Shown here one piece after another: positions 1-13,000 of a DNA stretch of 56,170 nucleotides (the first letter of the stretch is position 1; every line of letters begins with the position of its first letter). Origin of the DNA: Acanthaster planci (taxonomy: Eukaryota > Echinodermata > Asteroidea > Valvatida > Acanthasteridae); NCBI RefSeq assembly GCF_001949145.1, contig NW_019091434.1, positions 988,668-1,044,837 on the forward strand, in the 5' to 3' direction. The position numbers and the translations under genes were made by a program. A model generated the notes under the pieces. That model was given only the letters and a program-made list of their open reading frames with translations. It ran no database searches and was not told the origin of the DNA.

Positions 1-1012
1 TAAATCAAAAGGGGGGTTAGTTGTGACACAACTGGAGTTAACAAAACTCAGTGAAGGGCGTGTCTGGTTGATGAAGGCAAGGCGATGATGAATCAGTGAC
101 AAGTGGTTTGCTATAAGCATGAGCAGCTTAGGCTGAGGGAGGAAATTCAAGAAAAAAAAATCTTCTGGGAAAGTTCCCCTCGCAGCAAGGCAACATTTGA
201 TAAGGACTTGTCATTAGTAATTTAATTAGTAATTCTTTGGAGTATATTGATAACATGCACACCGGTCTTGTGTCTTGCTGCAGCCATGGGAATTACCTCT
301 TCATGCTCACAGTAGCAGAGGCACATGGCTGTGTCCCACCACAAGCCCAAGCCACATTGAGCCAAACATGGTCCTGATCTGGGGGCAACTTTCCCCTTCT
401 GCAAGGGCATGCCCCTTGCATATGAGAAAAGTTGTGTTAAACATGCACATTCGACAGAAAAAAAAAAAAACAGATACAATTTTCACTGGTTTGATCTATG
501 CCAACATGTCCACGTCATGGTCCGTCAATGGCAAACTGAATCACCCAAACAACCAAGAGTCTCAAATGAAAATCATGATATTGACAAATAAACATCATGA
601 ATAGGCCACGTGCCACAGGAGCGACAGAGTTGCTACTCCCTTTGATCAGTAAGCTGTAAAGCACTGACTCAGGGTTCCAGCTGTCCATGTTACCACTGTC
701 AAATAATGGCACTTCACAAAAGCACATGTACTTGGCGGGGAAAAAAAGAGCCAAACAGTGGTTTAGTTGAATCCATCATAAGCCCCTGAAAGAACATCCC
801 AAGTCCATCACAAACCATCTGGCTGCAAGTCAAGTTATAAGCAATTCAACTGAACAGGGTCAAAAACAGTCCGTAGTCACTGTTCACCATGCTACTTGTG
901 AAAGGTCTTATGAAAGGACGTTCTGGCTAGAACTTTGGTTGCCATTTAAGATTTTGCCAGCTGGAACCCTGCGACTCATGAGCTTTCTAGGAGTGATCTA
1001 CAGGCCACTTAC
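1..1012 (-). other. MED13 intron 8 (partial)
   Basis: No exon could be recognised here. The strand carries an A13 run near 459 and otherwise unremarkable AT-rich sequence. Open frames of 60-109 codons show no family resemblance. Confidence 0.7.
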
Positions 1013-4000
1013 GCAACCGTTTGCGATGACGGCACCTCGGGGGCTGGCACCGTCAGCTCCCGCCACAGCCTGCCGGCCATGCGACCCGCCAGCATCTGTG
1101 GAGACAGCAGGTCCGACTCCGCGGGGAACAGGGCCGGGTCCGGGGCACTCGCGTACACACCCGATGACACCATGGTGATCTTAGCCTCACCTGGCAATGG
1201 CTGGTCAGGTGGGGAGGTGGGCGGAGTTAGCGAGATTGAGGACATGGCTGGCGGAAGAAAAAAGCATCAGGAGTAATTTGGCGAATGAAATGAACGGTAT
1301 CGATTTTTGTTGATAAAAAATGGACAAGGAAAAGAAAGAGGGGGAGGTAGGAATTATCATTAAGTAGGACCAATTTCCAAAAGTTTGGACAAAAATACAT
1401 CAACAGCCTCTCAAGTCATTTGAATGAGGGCTTTAATTTTACTAGTTTAAAGTAACTTCACAACTGTCTTACTCCCTGACTGGGAGGAACGAAGACGGCT
1501 TCCCAGCATGGCCTAAGGCATGTAGAGAGAAGACTTCATATGGCTGTTGAATTACAGCTGTTTTTCTCATAATTGATTTTCTAATGGAAAACGGATCTGC
1601 CTGTTATTTCCTTCACAGGAGATGTAGGCAGTGAATGCAGTGAATACGCAATTAGGCAGTTAGGCATGTATAATATCTGTATCAATAAATAACATTCAAG
1701 TACAGATAAATACAAGTCAGAAACTTAGAGACAATTTTTCAACTTTGTCCTGGTGTCAAGACAAATCTCAGTCAGCGCGGATCTGACCTTCCAGTATCAC
1801 GTTGGACAAGGGAGGTCCATCACTCGCATAAATGGATTAAATACAGCTGGATTACTAATCCGCGTCTGGGTGCGTGAAATGCCTCAGTGGAGCGATGGCA
1901 TGGTAAGCCAGTTGCCGCCCCCATCTGACGTACCTCCCCACTCCACTGAACAGCCTTTGCGCCACTTACAGAACCCGCGACAGTGAGCACAGATTCCCAC
2001 CCCTACACAGCAGCTCCACTGGTAACGGTGATGGGCATGACCCACGGGACCTGTGATACGCTTCACTGTCATGACTGCAGCCCTTCTAATATCTGCTTGA
2101 ACGAGCTTAGCCACTGATGGCAGAAATTAAAGGTAGATCTCCTCCCAGATTCCCCTTGTTGAAGACATTACTTGAAATGTAAATACAAGTAATATCAATG
2201 GAACAAAGTTACTCTAGATTTGCTGTATAAAGGTGCATACCCTGCAACTCTATCATTTTTAAACAAAATAAAACTTCTACTTTTTACTACAGTCTCTTCG
2301 CAGGGATGCTGCAGACACAAGGTGGCTGGAAAATAAACATTTAGTTTTGTTCCCTCCCCCCTTGCTATCAATGAAGGGCTGATCTCAGTCAGTTTAAGCT
2401 TGAAGATTTCAATTGATTTTGACTTCCCTGATATTTAATGATAGGTTCCCCTAGACAATTGCTCCTGGAATGAATGAAAACTTGCTCTGAATGAGCAGTG
2501 TGATCACAGTGTAATAGAAGGTCCACCAACCTGCTGCTGTGATGCCATGTATCCTGGCTCCGGCATTCTGAACCGGGGGAGGGGGTAGATAGGTGGTCCC
2601 CGGCATGGGTGCGATGGGAACATGGGCCATCTCTTCGCTCTGAGGTACCAGGACGTACGCAGTGGGGTACAGCATGCGCACTCCGGCTAGAAAAGAAAAA
2701 TAATTCAGAAAAGGGAAGGGGGGACTAAGTTAAAATATGCAAAATTAATGGATCAATTACTTGACTCGTGCCAATGCAGGTGCGAGGGAAACGCTGATTG
2801 ATCAAGCAGTATGGAAAGAGTTGTTTTCTTTTGTTTTTCTTTTTGAAGGTGGGAATAGGAATTCTTGCAAAGGTGTTGAGCGAGTCCTTTTCCTGTGTGG
2901 ACGGAGGGTCAGAGGCCTTGCCGACACTACAGCCCAGCAAGATGAGTCATCCAACCAGTGGACACACACTTAAAGATATTTGGACCTGCCTGCATGGAAG
3001 GGGTCTTATATTAAGATACATGTATAGCATGTAACAGAACTCTCAATTTACTGGCATTCTTGCTTGGAATTTTCCCAATCCGCCAAGATCCTCCCCTAGT
3101 GACATATCCTTTGAATCTACACGTTCTCGGGGACATCAAGCCCTGCGGGGAGTACCATTACTTGGCTCTCCCTTCTCCACTCCTGTGAAAATCTTCTAAA
3201 CCTCACATTGGATTTGGAGGATCTGGACTGCCTGAAGGGTTAGGGGTAAAGGAACTGAGAACTCAAGAAACTCTACTCAAATTACCCTTATCTACTATCC
3301 ACCTTAAGCTGAAGTGCGCCCCCAGTGGGCGAAAAAAAGACAGGTGGTTACAAACGGGTTCTTGCATGCATTCTGTGTGTACGCAAAGACCATACAAGCC
3401 GGCATGAATTAGTTATGCCTACTCAATGTGCTTTGCGTCAAACGCGAAAATACTTGCGCGCCTTTATGGTGAGTACCAAAAAAAACACTACTATTCAGAG
3501 CAGATCGCTGGGACTGTTTTCTGTCACTTCTAAGATACTCCCATGACCTTGCAATGTGTATTACACATTAACATTCAATGAGAAGGTTTGATGCAATCTT
3601 GCACCACCAATGCATTCAATTCTATGAACACTCTCGAGTCAGTGCTGTCTGACAGTGTCTGGTGGCACATACATGTAAGAAGCCTGCGCAGATGAGACTC
3701 TAACCCACAACCATGTGATCACAAGTGCAGAGGGTTGGGCAATTCACAAACCCAGTTTGCTGAGGTGGAATGAGTGGTCTTGTCACTAAAGGTCTTCACT
3801 CAAATAATGACAAGCTTTTCTACGGCAACCCAAAAATATACACTGCTTTCCGAACCCACCCCCCCATCTCTTTCCAAAATAGTAACAGCACTCCAGTGCT
3901 GTAACGCAGCAAGAACTCAACCCCGATCTGTGCCTGGCACCTTTGTCTCATTCCATTGCATGGATTCATGACTTTGTTGGGACAACACGCCACGGAAGAG

Positions 4001-7000
4001 GCTAAATTATCGACAAAAGATGATGGGACCCTTGCAGTGTTTGGGCTACCATGGTTGTCACTCGGCAAATTGCATGCCTTTACTTGTGTCTCTCTTCCCC
4101 CCCTCCCTCCCTCGAGGAAACTCAGTCACCACAAGTCGATCTACCCGGTTTCCTGTTAAAGGGTAATACACACAAAGGCATCTTTCTACTTCACATGTAG
4201 ATTCTGGGTTTTTTCCCCAAGGTTAACTGTGGGCCGCAGGTGGATGAAGCCATACTACCTAGACTCACAGCAGAGCCAATTTTACAGTGCTTGTTGACTA
4301 TTTGAATGGAATGGATATCATTTGAAGATGGAAAGGAAACGATTAACATTACAGGGCCAGGTGCTCACTGTCCGGTGCGACACCTGTGGCTTGTCAAGCA
4401 CGGAGGAAGGTAGCCCCCATGCCCAACCTCCTCCACTCCAGACGGGATGTGACAGAACTCGAAAGGAACAAGGAATAAAAACCATGCCTCTGGTCTCTAA
4501 AGAGCATTACTTCTCAACTAGGACTGACAATAAAGGTACACACATCATTCAATTAAATGTAACTGATAAATGATGTCATCCAAAACATGTTTAAAATTGG
4601 TGGTAACCAGCGCATTGAACATTTAAAGACATGTTGCTTTTGTTTTGAAAGGTGGGTTGCAGCCTTTAAAGCACAAATGCTTTGAAATTCAGAAGTAAAC
4701 TTGCGGGTCTTTCAAAAAGTTGTAAGGTTACGATGTATTTAAAAATATCGCAGTAGGGCAACTGGATCAATTTCTTGAGAAATGGCACTTGAGTGTATCT
4801 ATCGTTTCAAGGTTGACTTCTTCATTAAATTTATTCACTTGCACAGAAGTAAAAAAAAATAATGCTACTTTACATTTGAAGTTGTTCCAATGCAGGGCTT
4901 AGCACCACTGTTATAGCAAAAGCATGTCATGGTCACTTGGAATAACCTTAAGCCCCAAATGTCACCTGATCTAAAAATGGGATTCGGGAATACATCATTT
5001 TTGCCCCCCCCAAATAAGGGCTTCAGTTGCTGCAGCCGACAACACCAGCTCCCAGCTTACTGCACTTTCAGTACAACCCATGTGATATCCAACCACTGCT
5101 GAGTAATTGGGACGCGGCTGAGACAGCGAGCGGGGATTTGACAACCTGTAGCTTACCGGCGGCTGCGGCCGAGATTGTTCCTCTCTCTGATTGTCAAGGC
5201 TGGGAAGGGGGCCCCCTCCACCGGATCAAATGAATCAGGGAGCGATTAAGCAGTATGACTCTGGGTCTCCGCAACGGAGGCATGGCCTAATTCTGAGTCA
5301 CGGTGCACAAGGGGGAAAGGCAGACAAGGGTGGGGGGGGGAGAATGTCACAATGGGGTGTCTTGTTTTTTCTGCTGAGCATCAGAGAATTAAGCCACCGA
5401 GTAATATCCTAAACATTTTTAGTAGTGAATCAAAAATGAATGTTAGTTTATATCATTTACTGAGTTTGCCATTCCTGAGGGTTAACCACCAAAAAACTTC
5501 AATCCAATCTTTTCTGTTTTTTTCCTTTCTGCAGCAAGAGTGAGCAAAGCTTCTCCAGCCTAATGGCATTCTGCTGGGTGATGAAATGCCTTCTGTGTCA
5601 GTCAACTGTTGAGTTTCCTGTTTTTATTTTAGCCATCAATTAACTTTTGTGAGGTTAGGTTCTGGCTGCATACCGATACAGTGTAAAACTGTATCGGTGT
5701 GGACCAGTTTGTCAAATGAGTCATGTTCAACTTCACCCAGGTAGGTGTCCCAAGCTGGTCAGGCAAGATCCCCACTGGCTTGGATAAAATCTTCAGCTGG
5801 TCAGTTTGTCAGAAACTTGCACTTGTCAACATGGGGAAAGAGACACAGGATTCCAAACTTGGTCAGATTATGGGTTTGTCAGGTGAGACTCCCCCTCACG
5901 CTAAACTTACCAACGAGGACATCGACAACAGCTGGCAGGCCATCTTCCAGGCTGTCCTCATCCAAGGGCGTGTCCCTGCTTTCCTCATCCCCCTGAAACT
6001 TGATTGGATAGAAGTGGTGCCACTCATTCAGGATTCGCCGACTAGCAGAGTGACTCGCTTTGTAGGAGTGGCCGGTCAGCACACCGCTCAGACCGTACGG
6101 AGAGAGAATGACTAAATGTGCAAAACAGAAGGGAAAAAAGGGTCACTGAGATGGTCCTGACTAGGGCAAGAACTGGGCCAAAGTTCTTGAAGACAGTGAG
6201 CTGGCATGACACCAACCATGGAACATTTCAGAATAGTGGACAAAACTCACATCCGCCAAATCATCACGTGCTGCATACTGGGAATCACTGGCTCTTGGCT
6301 GATATTTCTGAGCCAAAAACTTCAACTCAATGATAATAAATTTTTCCCCTTATATTAAACAACCCCAGGACATGCCAATCAAAATGGCAGTTAAGGTAAA
6401 AAATCAAAACAAAAGCTAGAACGCTATCCACAAACAATCCTGTGGGCCAGTCCCAAACATCAAAACTTTTGGCAGGGACTTTGACGATATTTCCTGATCC
6501 TCCTTGACTTTTCGGAGCCAGGAAATGAATTCCTCTAGAACTCACTCTCTCTGTACTCTCTACCTTCCCCTTGGAGGAGCCCTACCTTGAAAGCCAGTGG
6601 CGGAGCCCTGTGCTAGGGCCAAGTGGTCCAGTGACAGTCTGCAGACAGGCTGGTGGAGGGCAACCTCCACATTGGCGCAGACTGTACTCTCACCATGGAG
6701 GAAGAAACTGAAGGCAAAGGACAGGTGGTCACTGCAAAGAGAAAGAGAGCCAACATCAAAAATCAGTGATGCCATTTTTTAAATTTCATTTTTTTCCTCT
6801 GCAGTTCATTTGGTTTTGTTTTTCTTTTTTTGACAACATTTCATTCGTAAGCTGGAAGGAGGTCTAGGCATCTTTTGAACACGCTGCAAACCATTTTCCA
6901 CAACCTGTGTTCAAATTGTTATAGGGCCTGACATTTCGACCCTCGGCATTCAATGCCTTTCTCAAAGTCATTTCACCTTTAAGAAAGATTCTGCTGGGAT

Positions 7001-10000
7001 AGAAATGTCAGGCCCTCTAAATACCAAAAGCATTCAAGATTAGCCACAAAGACACTTCCATTTTTATTTCAAGGCACTCTGACCAACAATTTTTCGGAGG
7101 AAAGGTAAAACCTACTCGAAATCTAACTACTTCGGGAATATGTTTCAAGAACTTTGGAATAAGTCTGACAAGTTTTTTGCAGCCCTCAAATTTTTTTTAA
7201 AATCTTTTATTTCTGAAATTATCTACTGGCAGTATCTAAAAATGTAGTGGGGTTTATTAATTTAAGAATTATCTTACACAGCATTTTATTATAAGGACAT
7301 TACATGCATATGTTTTTATACGTGCAACTGACATGTAATTACCAATCCACTGTACATTTATTTGGACAAATTACAACAATGGTCAACTGAACAAAATAAT
7401 CAATAAGTACACTGCAAAAGTACAGGTACATGTACGTGTACTGGTACATGTAAAAAACACCTGGCACAAAAGATATCACAGAACGGTTTACAGCAGTGTA
7501 CAACTTGTGTCTTTCGAATTATCAGCATTGTACATTCAATGCCATCTGAAATGCATAATGCACAGAGCGCAGTTGAATAATCCAGACATGTACATCTACA
7601 CACCGGTGCCAAGCCTTCTCGGATGTTTTATGCATGACCTGTGTGCTTAGGGATCTCGTGAATATGCAAAGCACACAAGTTCATTATCAGATTGTGGGAG
7701 GGGGAGGGGGGACTGTGCTGTGTCACGTTGGGCACTGCAGACTAGCAGTTCCTCCAGGCTCTGAATGTTTACCAAATCAATGACATGGGGCAGCGTGCGT
7801 TGCGTTGGGCTGTCGGGGCACACCGTCACTTCCAAGGAACCACATAACCTTCATGTTGACGTCAGCCATCCTTGTGGAATTGCATAAATTGAATTTCGTG
7901 TCCACAAGATGGTGTGGGGTTTCACAAAAATGTCAAGAAATTACTCATTCGCAAGATGCAAGGGGGGGAGGGAAATGGAAGACTAACAAGAACTATTTAA
8001 AGGTGGAATACATCATTGACTTTTAGCAGTAATTATACAAGATAAGCCCATTGTTGGGTATGTGATTTACTTCAACTATTATTCCATGGACCTGTTTCAT
8101 GTTTTGGGTTTCTAGTATTGCCATTTTATCAAGACTCCTCTGACAGCCACATGCACCACACACAAAATATTTGCACCAGACGCCCGTAAACGAGTGTGAT
8201 GCTTCAAATGAAATGTATTTTTCACAATGGTTGGCTGACCATCATTAAAAAAAGTACATTTCTATTTTCTTGAAAAGGAGAACATTCTGCGTGGAAATAC
8301 TTTATAAACTGACTGAGGCTTTTATTTGCTTTCTCTCAACTGAGATGTTCGGTAGTCCCATTTTTGTGATTTTACCAATGGCAAGTCATTTTTTTTTTAA
8401 ATTAAAAGGGCTTCCAGTCTTGCCCAAAAATTTACATACACCTTAGCAGAACACAGTTTATTTATACCCCTTTAATTGAACACTAATCATTATTCCTGTC
8501 ATTCGTATCGCGGTTACAACCATTCTCCTTTGTTTCAACAAAAAGATTCTGCAAATGTTCCAATTGGATGACCTTATTCACCATTTTGCATTTGATGTGA
8601 CAAAATTCAAGGGGCAAAAGTTTATATACATCAAATTTGTAAAGGAAGTCTTTCTGCAACATGATTAAGGTGCATTACTTAGGGCTCTTTTTGATTGGCC
8701 TTTTTTTTCAACAGTAATCAAGTACATGAGTACTGTACATGTGCAGGCGTGTGGAAAAAACTGAAAACAAAGTTTTGGCTCCTCAATAAATTTTCCACAA
8801 CACTAACCCATTTGATTTCGTTGTCCATTCTACTTTGATGACAATGTCAATGTCATTGTCATAAAATCATGAAACGAAGATCCTATCCTATCTGCGGCAC
8901 CATTGTCTATTTCAGGTTTGTCAAAATGTTTTAAACTGACACTTCTCTGAATCGGGAATCGGCTTTGACAGCCCACATATACACCAAAACCACACCCTCC
9001 CTCTGGGCCCAGATCACAGCCGCAGATATCTTAACACCCAAGCATGTATACATTTCACGGCCATATGCCCCGACTATATCCCAGAACATGCACGGGTGAA
9101 CAACAACAGGAGTGCCCTCCAGACACACACTAACCCCTTGCCATATCCACACGCACGCACATGATCCCTCATTAACGCAGAGTGAAATTTCCATTTGTAA
9201 ATAGATGTGCTACGGTAGCGCAAAGTGGCGGAGGAGGGGCGAGGAGCGAGGGAGCAAAAGTAGAGAATCCAATAACGCCCGGTAACCGAACACTTTTCTA
9301 TCCGGCCCTGCTCTTGGGTTTGACCTACGTGTCACTGAAAACACTAAGTGATGCCGCACTGGTGCCCTGCCACTTCTTGGCAGAGATACAGAAGATGTTC
9401 AGAGAAAGGTGCCGAATACCAGCACAGAGGGGTCAATTTATTTGAATGAGATCTATGGAAAAAATGACACTCCATTCAGGGGAGCTCCACAAACCTGCAT
9501 ACACCACAATGGTATGTGTGACACTGTGAATTGGCCCAACTGAATGGTATGGCCCTGTTCTGTGTGTGTGTGGGGGGGGCACATGTTGGTTTCTTTCATT
9601 TCTTTAATGTCTTCATTCTGCCACAATACCGTCAAACTGAATGACCACGTATCAATTCAATGTCAGTCACACAGACTGCAAGCGTGTCAACAGCATGCCT
9701 TCCAACTTTATATATCGAAAAAATCAAACAAAGAACATATCTCATACGCATGACAAGGGCCATGGAAGGCAGGCAGCCAGCCCCAAAACCTGGCAATGTG
9801 GTGATCCATGCTCAAGTCAAAGCTGAACACAAGAAACGGCCTTAAACATTAATGCCCCCAAAATGGCTTGGTTTGGTTTCAATCAAAAAGTTACAGGCAG
9901 GAAAAGAGAATTGATACACATCAAGTCATCATTTTCTTCAGAAGAAAGCTCCATGTATACAGTGCTTACCGTAGGCGCTGTAATCGCTATGCAAGCAAGT

Positions 10001-13000
10001 GTTCATTTATGCATGGCTGCACAGCGACCAATAAAAAGCACATCAGAGGATGCAGACTGTTGGCCAGTGCTGTGCTGATGTTTGCCTGGGTCTTTATGCA
10101 AATAAGTATTGTTATCAAGGTGACTGGAATCCTGCAGTGTGGGGGGGCCCCAATGGCTCAATGGAGGGTGACAATGGGATGTGCCAAAAAAGGTTCATGC
10201 ATAAGGAACCATCCAGACTGCCCATAATTAATATGCATTGATTCCGCCATGGAACATGGGAACACTTTTGGGGGAAGCCATCACATGAAAGTAAGTATGA
10301 TTGAAAAAAAGCATGTCAGGCAAGAGCAGCAGAAAATGAAATGTACAGCACATTTTAATTTTTTCAGTTGAGTAGAGATGTTTTGCAATGGGCTTATCAA
10401 GCATATTCATGTGGATGTAACAACTTTGGAAGAGGCATCGCTTTGCATGTTCCCTGCAAAACATTGCAAATCGTATCTAGCAATCCACACATGCAAAAAA
10501 AAAGGTTTTTTCCATTTGAAAAAAAATACATCTTTCAATAACAAAAATACGGACATGTGGGAAACAGGAATATGTGTTTGGCTGCCATGTAATATGACTA
10601 GCACAGCGAGATTCCCGACAGAATTCAAAGGCAGCAATAAAACTTGAATGACCACCTGATGCATTCTCGTTGAAAAAACCAAGAGTTTTTGCAGCAACAA
10701 GGCCATTAAAAGAGGGAAGAAGCATAAAACTTGATTGCAATCGTACAAGAGCAGTAACTAATAGGCTGGTGCATGTAAACTTGACATGGAAATGAACAGG
10801 CACGTGGCTACATGTACACTGTATATGTACATTACACATGTGCATATGTACATGCACACATACAGTATACAGACGCAGCAGAAGCGGACACCAGTCAATT
10901 TACCAAGTGCGAAGTATATAAATAGATATTGAATCTCTGTTTATTTTGCTTAACACAGAAAAAATAGCTAAGCAATATTATCTGCTTAGCAGCTACATAC
11001 GAAGTCATGCTCTGCTGGTGAAACTTAAATAAGTGTTTGCACTACAGGTATGGGTACAATGCCTACTGAGTTCATGTACTGCACAACTATGCATGTACAT
11101 GTACAAAAATGTACATGCATTCACACTGATCTCAATGGACCTTATTCAGGGGAAGCCATTTTTAAATCTTGTTCCCAGACTCTATGTTGGATGGGGGTGG
11201 TGCCAGACTATTTGGGATTCCAAGCCTCGCTTTCAGGTTTTTTTTATGTGGCTTAAAACCTTCACAAATGTGGATATCATTTATCACAAATGTTTTATAA
11301 TTCTACACAAAAACTGTCATATTTGATTGCTATAATTTTTTACTCTCACATCCCCAAAAGGAAACAATTTATCCCACTTTCAATTCACGATGGATGACAA
11401 ACGAATACAGTCTATCACCTTGGCCTGATATGATCATGCAGCAACCTGTGACACTTGATCTCATGATCAGTGAAACCACATCCCTTTTGGTAGGGGGAAG
11501 AAGCCAGCTAAAAGTTTGTATCTTTTGAGCCACAATAGTGGAATTCAGATCTAACATTGTATCAAATGATTTAATTTTTTTTAAATCCAGCCAACTACAT
11601 GGGCAAGTACATGTACATGTGTGGAGAATTTTTCGTTCATCAAATTGTGCTTGGACTGTTAACGGGGGACAAAGCGACACAAAAGTACACTGAGATCAAC
11701 TATTCTGTTCACGCTTACCAACAAATGAAATTTTGGCTGAGGTAATACTGGTCCAGAGTTATTAGCAAGTTGTAGAAATACCGATGTTATATTTGCTTTA
11801 TCGTTTCATAAAAATTTACATTTAAATTTGTTTCTAGATGAGAAAAAGTTTGGATAGGATAGATTTCACACAATTAGATTTGCATTTCTCACTGCAACTC
11901 ACAAATGGTGAAGTGCACTTCAGGCTTATAAAAGCAATCCTGTCAAAGAAAGTACGGCTTAAGTGCCATTAACATTACAATATGCTAATGCTTCATACAA
12001 TATGCAACATCCTACAATCGCCGTTTTAATTTCTTCCCTTCCAGTTTGGGAAAGGATTGCAAAATTTGCCATTCTCCGGCGTGGTTGTCTGCGGCTGACG
12101 ATGACTGACGCGGTGGTGGGCAACTGCCTATCAGATGTCCTCTGGTTTAATCATGCGTGGTCAAAAACGACCCGGCGGTATGAAGATGCACTACGTCAAC
12201 ATAATACCCGCACCCAGGCCGTAGTGCACAAGGTCAGCGGCGTTAATGTATTACCAGGCTAATTCAGCAGTCGAGCCAGGCTGATTTGTTGAATGGGGGA
12301 GCGTGGTCTGAATTTTTTTTTTTACGAGTGGTCACATCAAAGGAAAAATTAATGGAGAAAGATTAATGCAGACACAATCACTTAAAATACTTTACGTACG
12401 GCAGTCTAGGTTCTGGCTGATCAATTCAAACTGCAGATGCATTTAAAATGCTCATAATATAATTATAATACATTGCCCTACAAAAACCCTCAGATTAATA
12501 GATTACACCATTTGGTTGACTAGCTTACGTGAAATTGTGCAAATAAGGTTAGTGTATTTAAGACAAAGAATTTTGTTTCTTGCGTGTACACGTGTACATA
12601 CATACGTGTACATGTACAGGAATATTAACATTGTAGGCCGGCTTGGTGTGGCTCCATAATTTTTTTTTTAATTGGTAAATTTTTTTCAAATAAAGGAATT
12701 CTGACTCTGCTTGGTTCTCAAGGTTGCGTGAAGTGAACAGAAACACAACTATCTTTTTTTTGTTTGGCACATTACTTGGTTCAAAATTTGTGTCTTCTTC
12801 AACGTTCTGGTGGTTTTTGACAGATCAGGGAGATTTATGTATTGGATTTTAAAGGCAGCATGAAGGTGTATTTGAAAGAGAGCCAGTTTAGTATAAATAC
12901 TCCATTCGCTGTATCCAACCAAAAGGGTTCAGGTTTCAGTGAGGGACAGTCGGGAAGCCTTCCCGGACATGCATGCCTACAACCAAATACTTCACTTGTT

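Noticed and set aside
10407-10857. Overlapping 113- and 126-codon minus-strand frames
   Set aside because: Low-complexity ends made by ACATGT words, no splice context and no family match.
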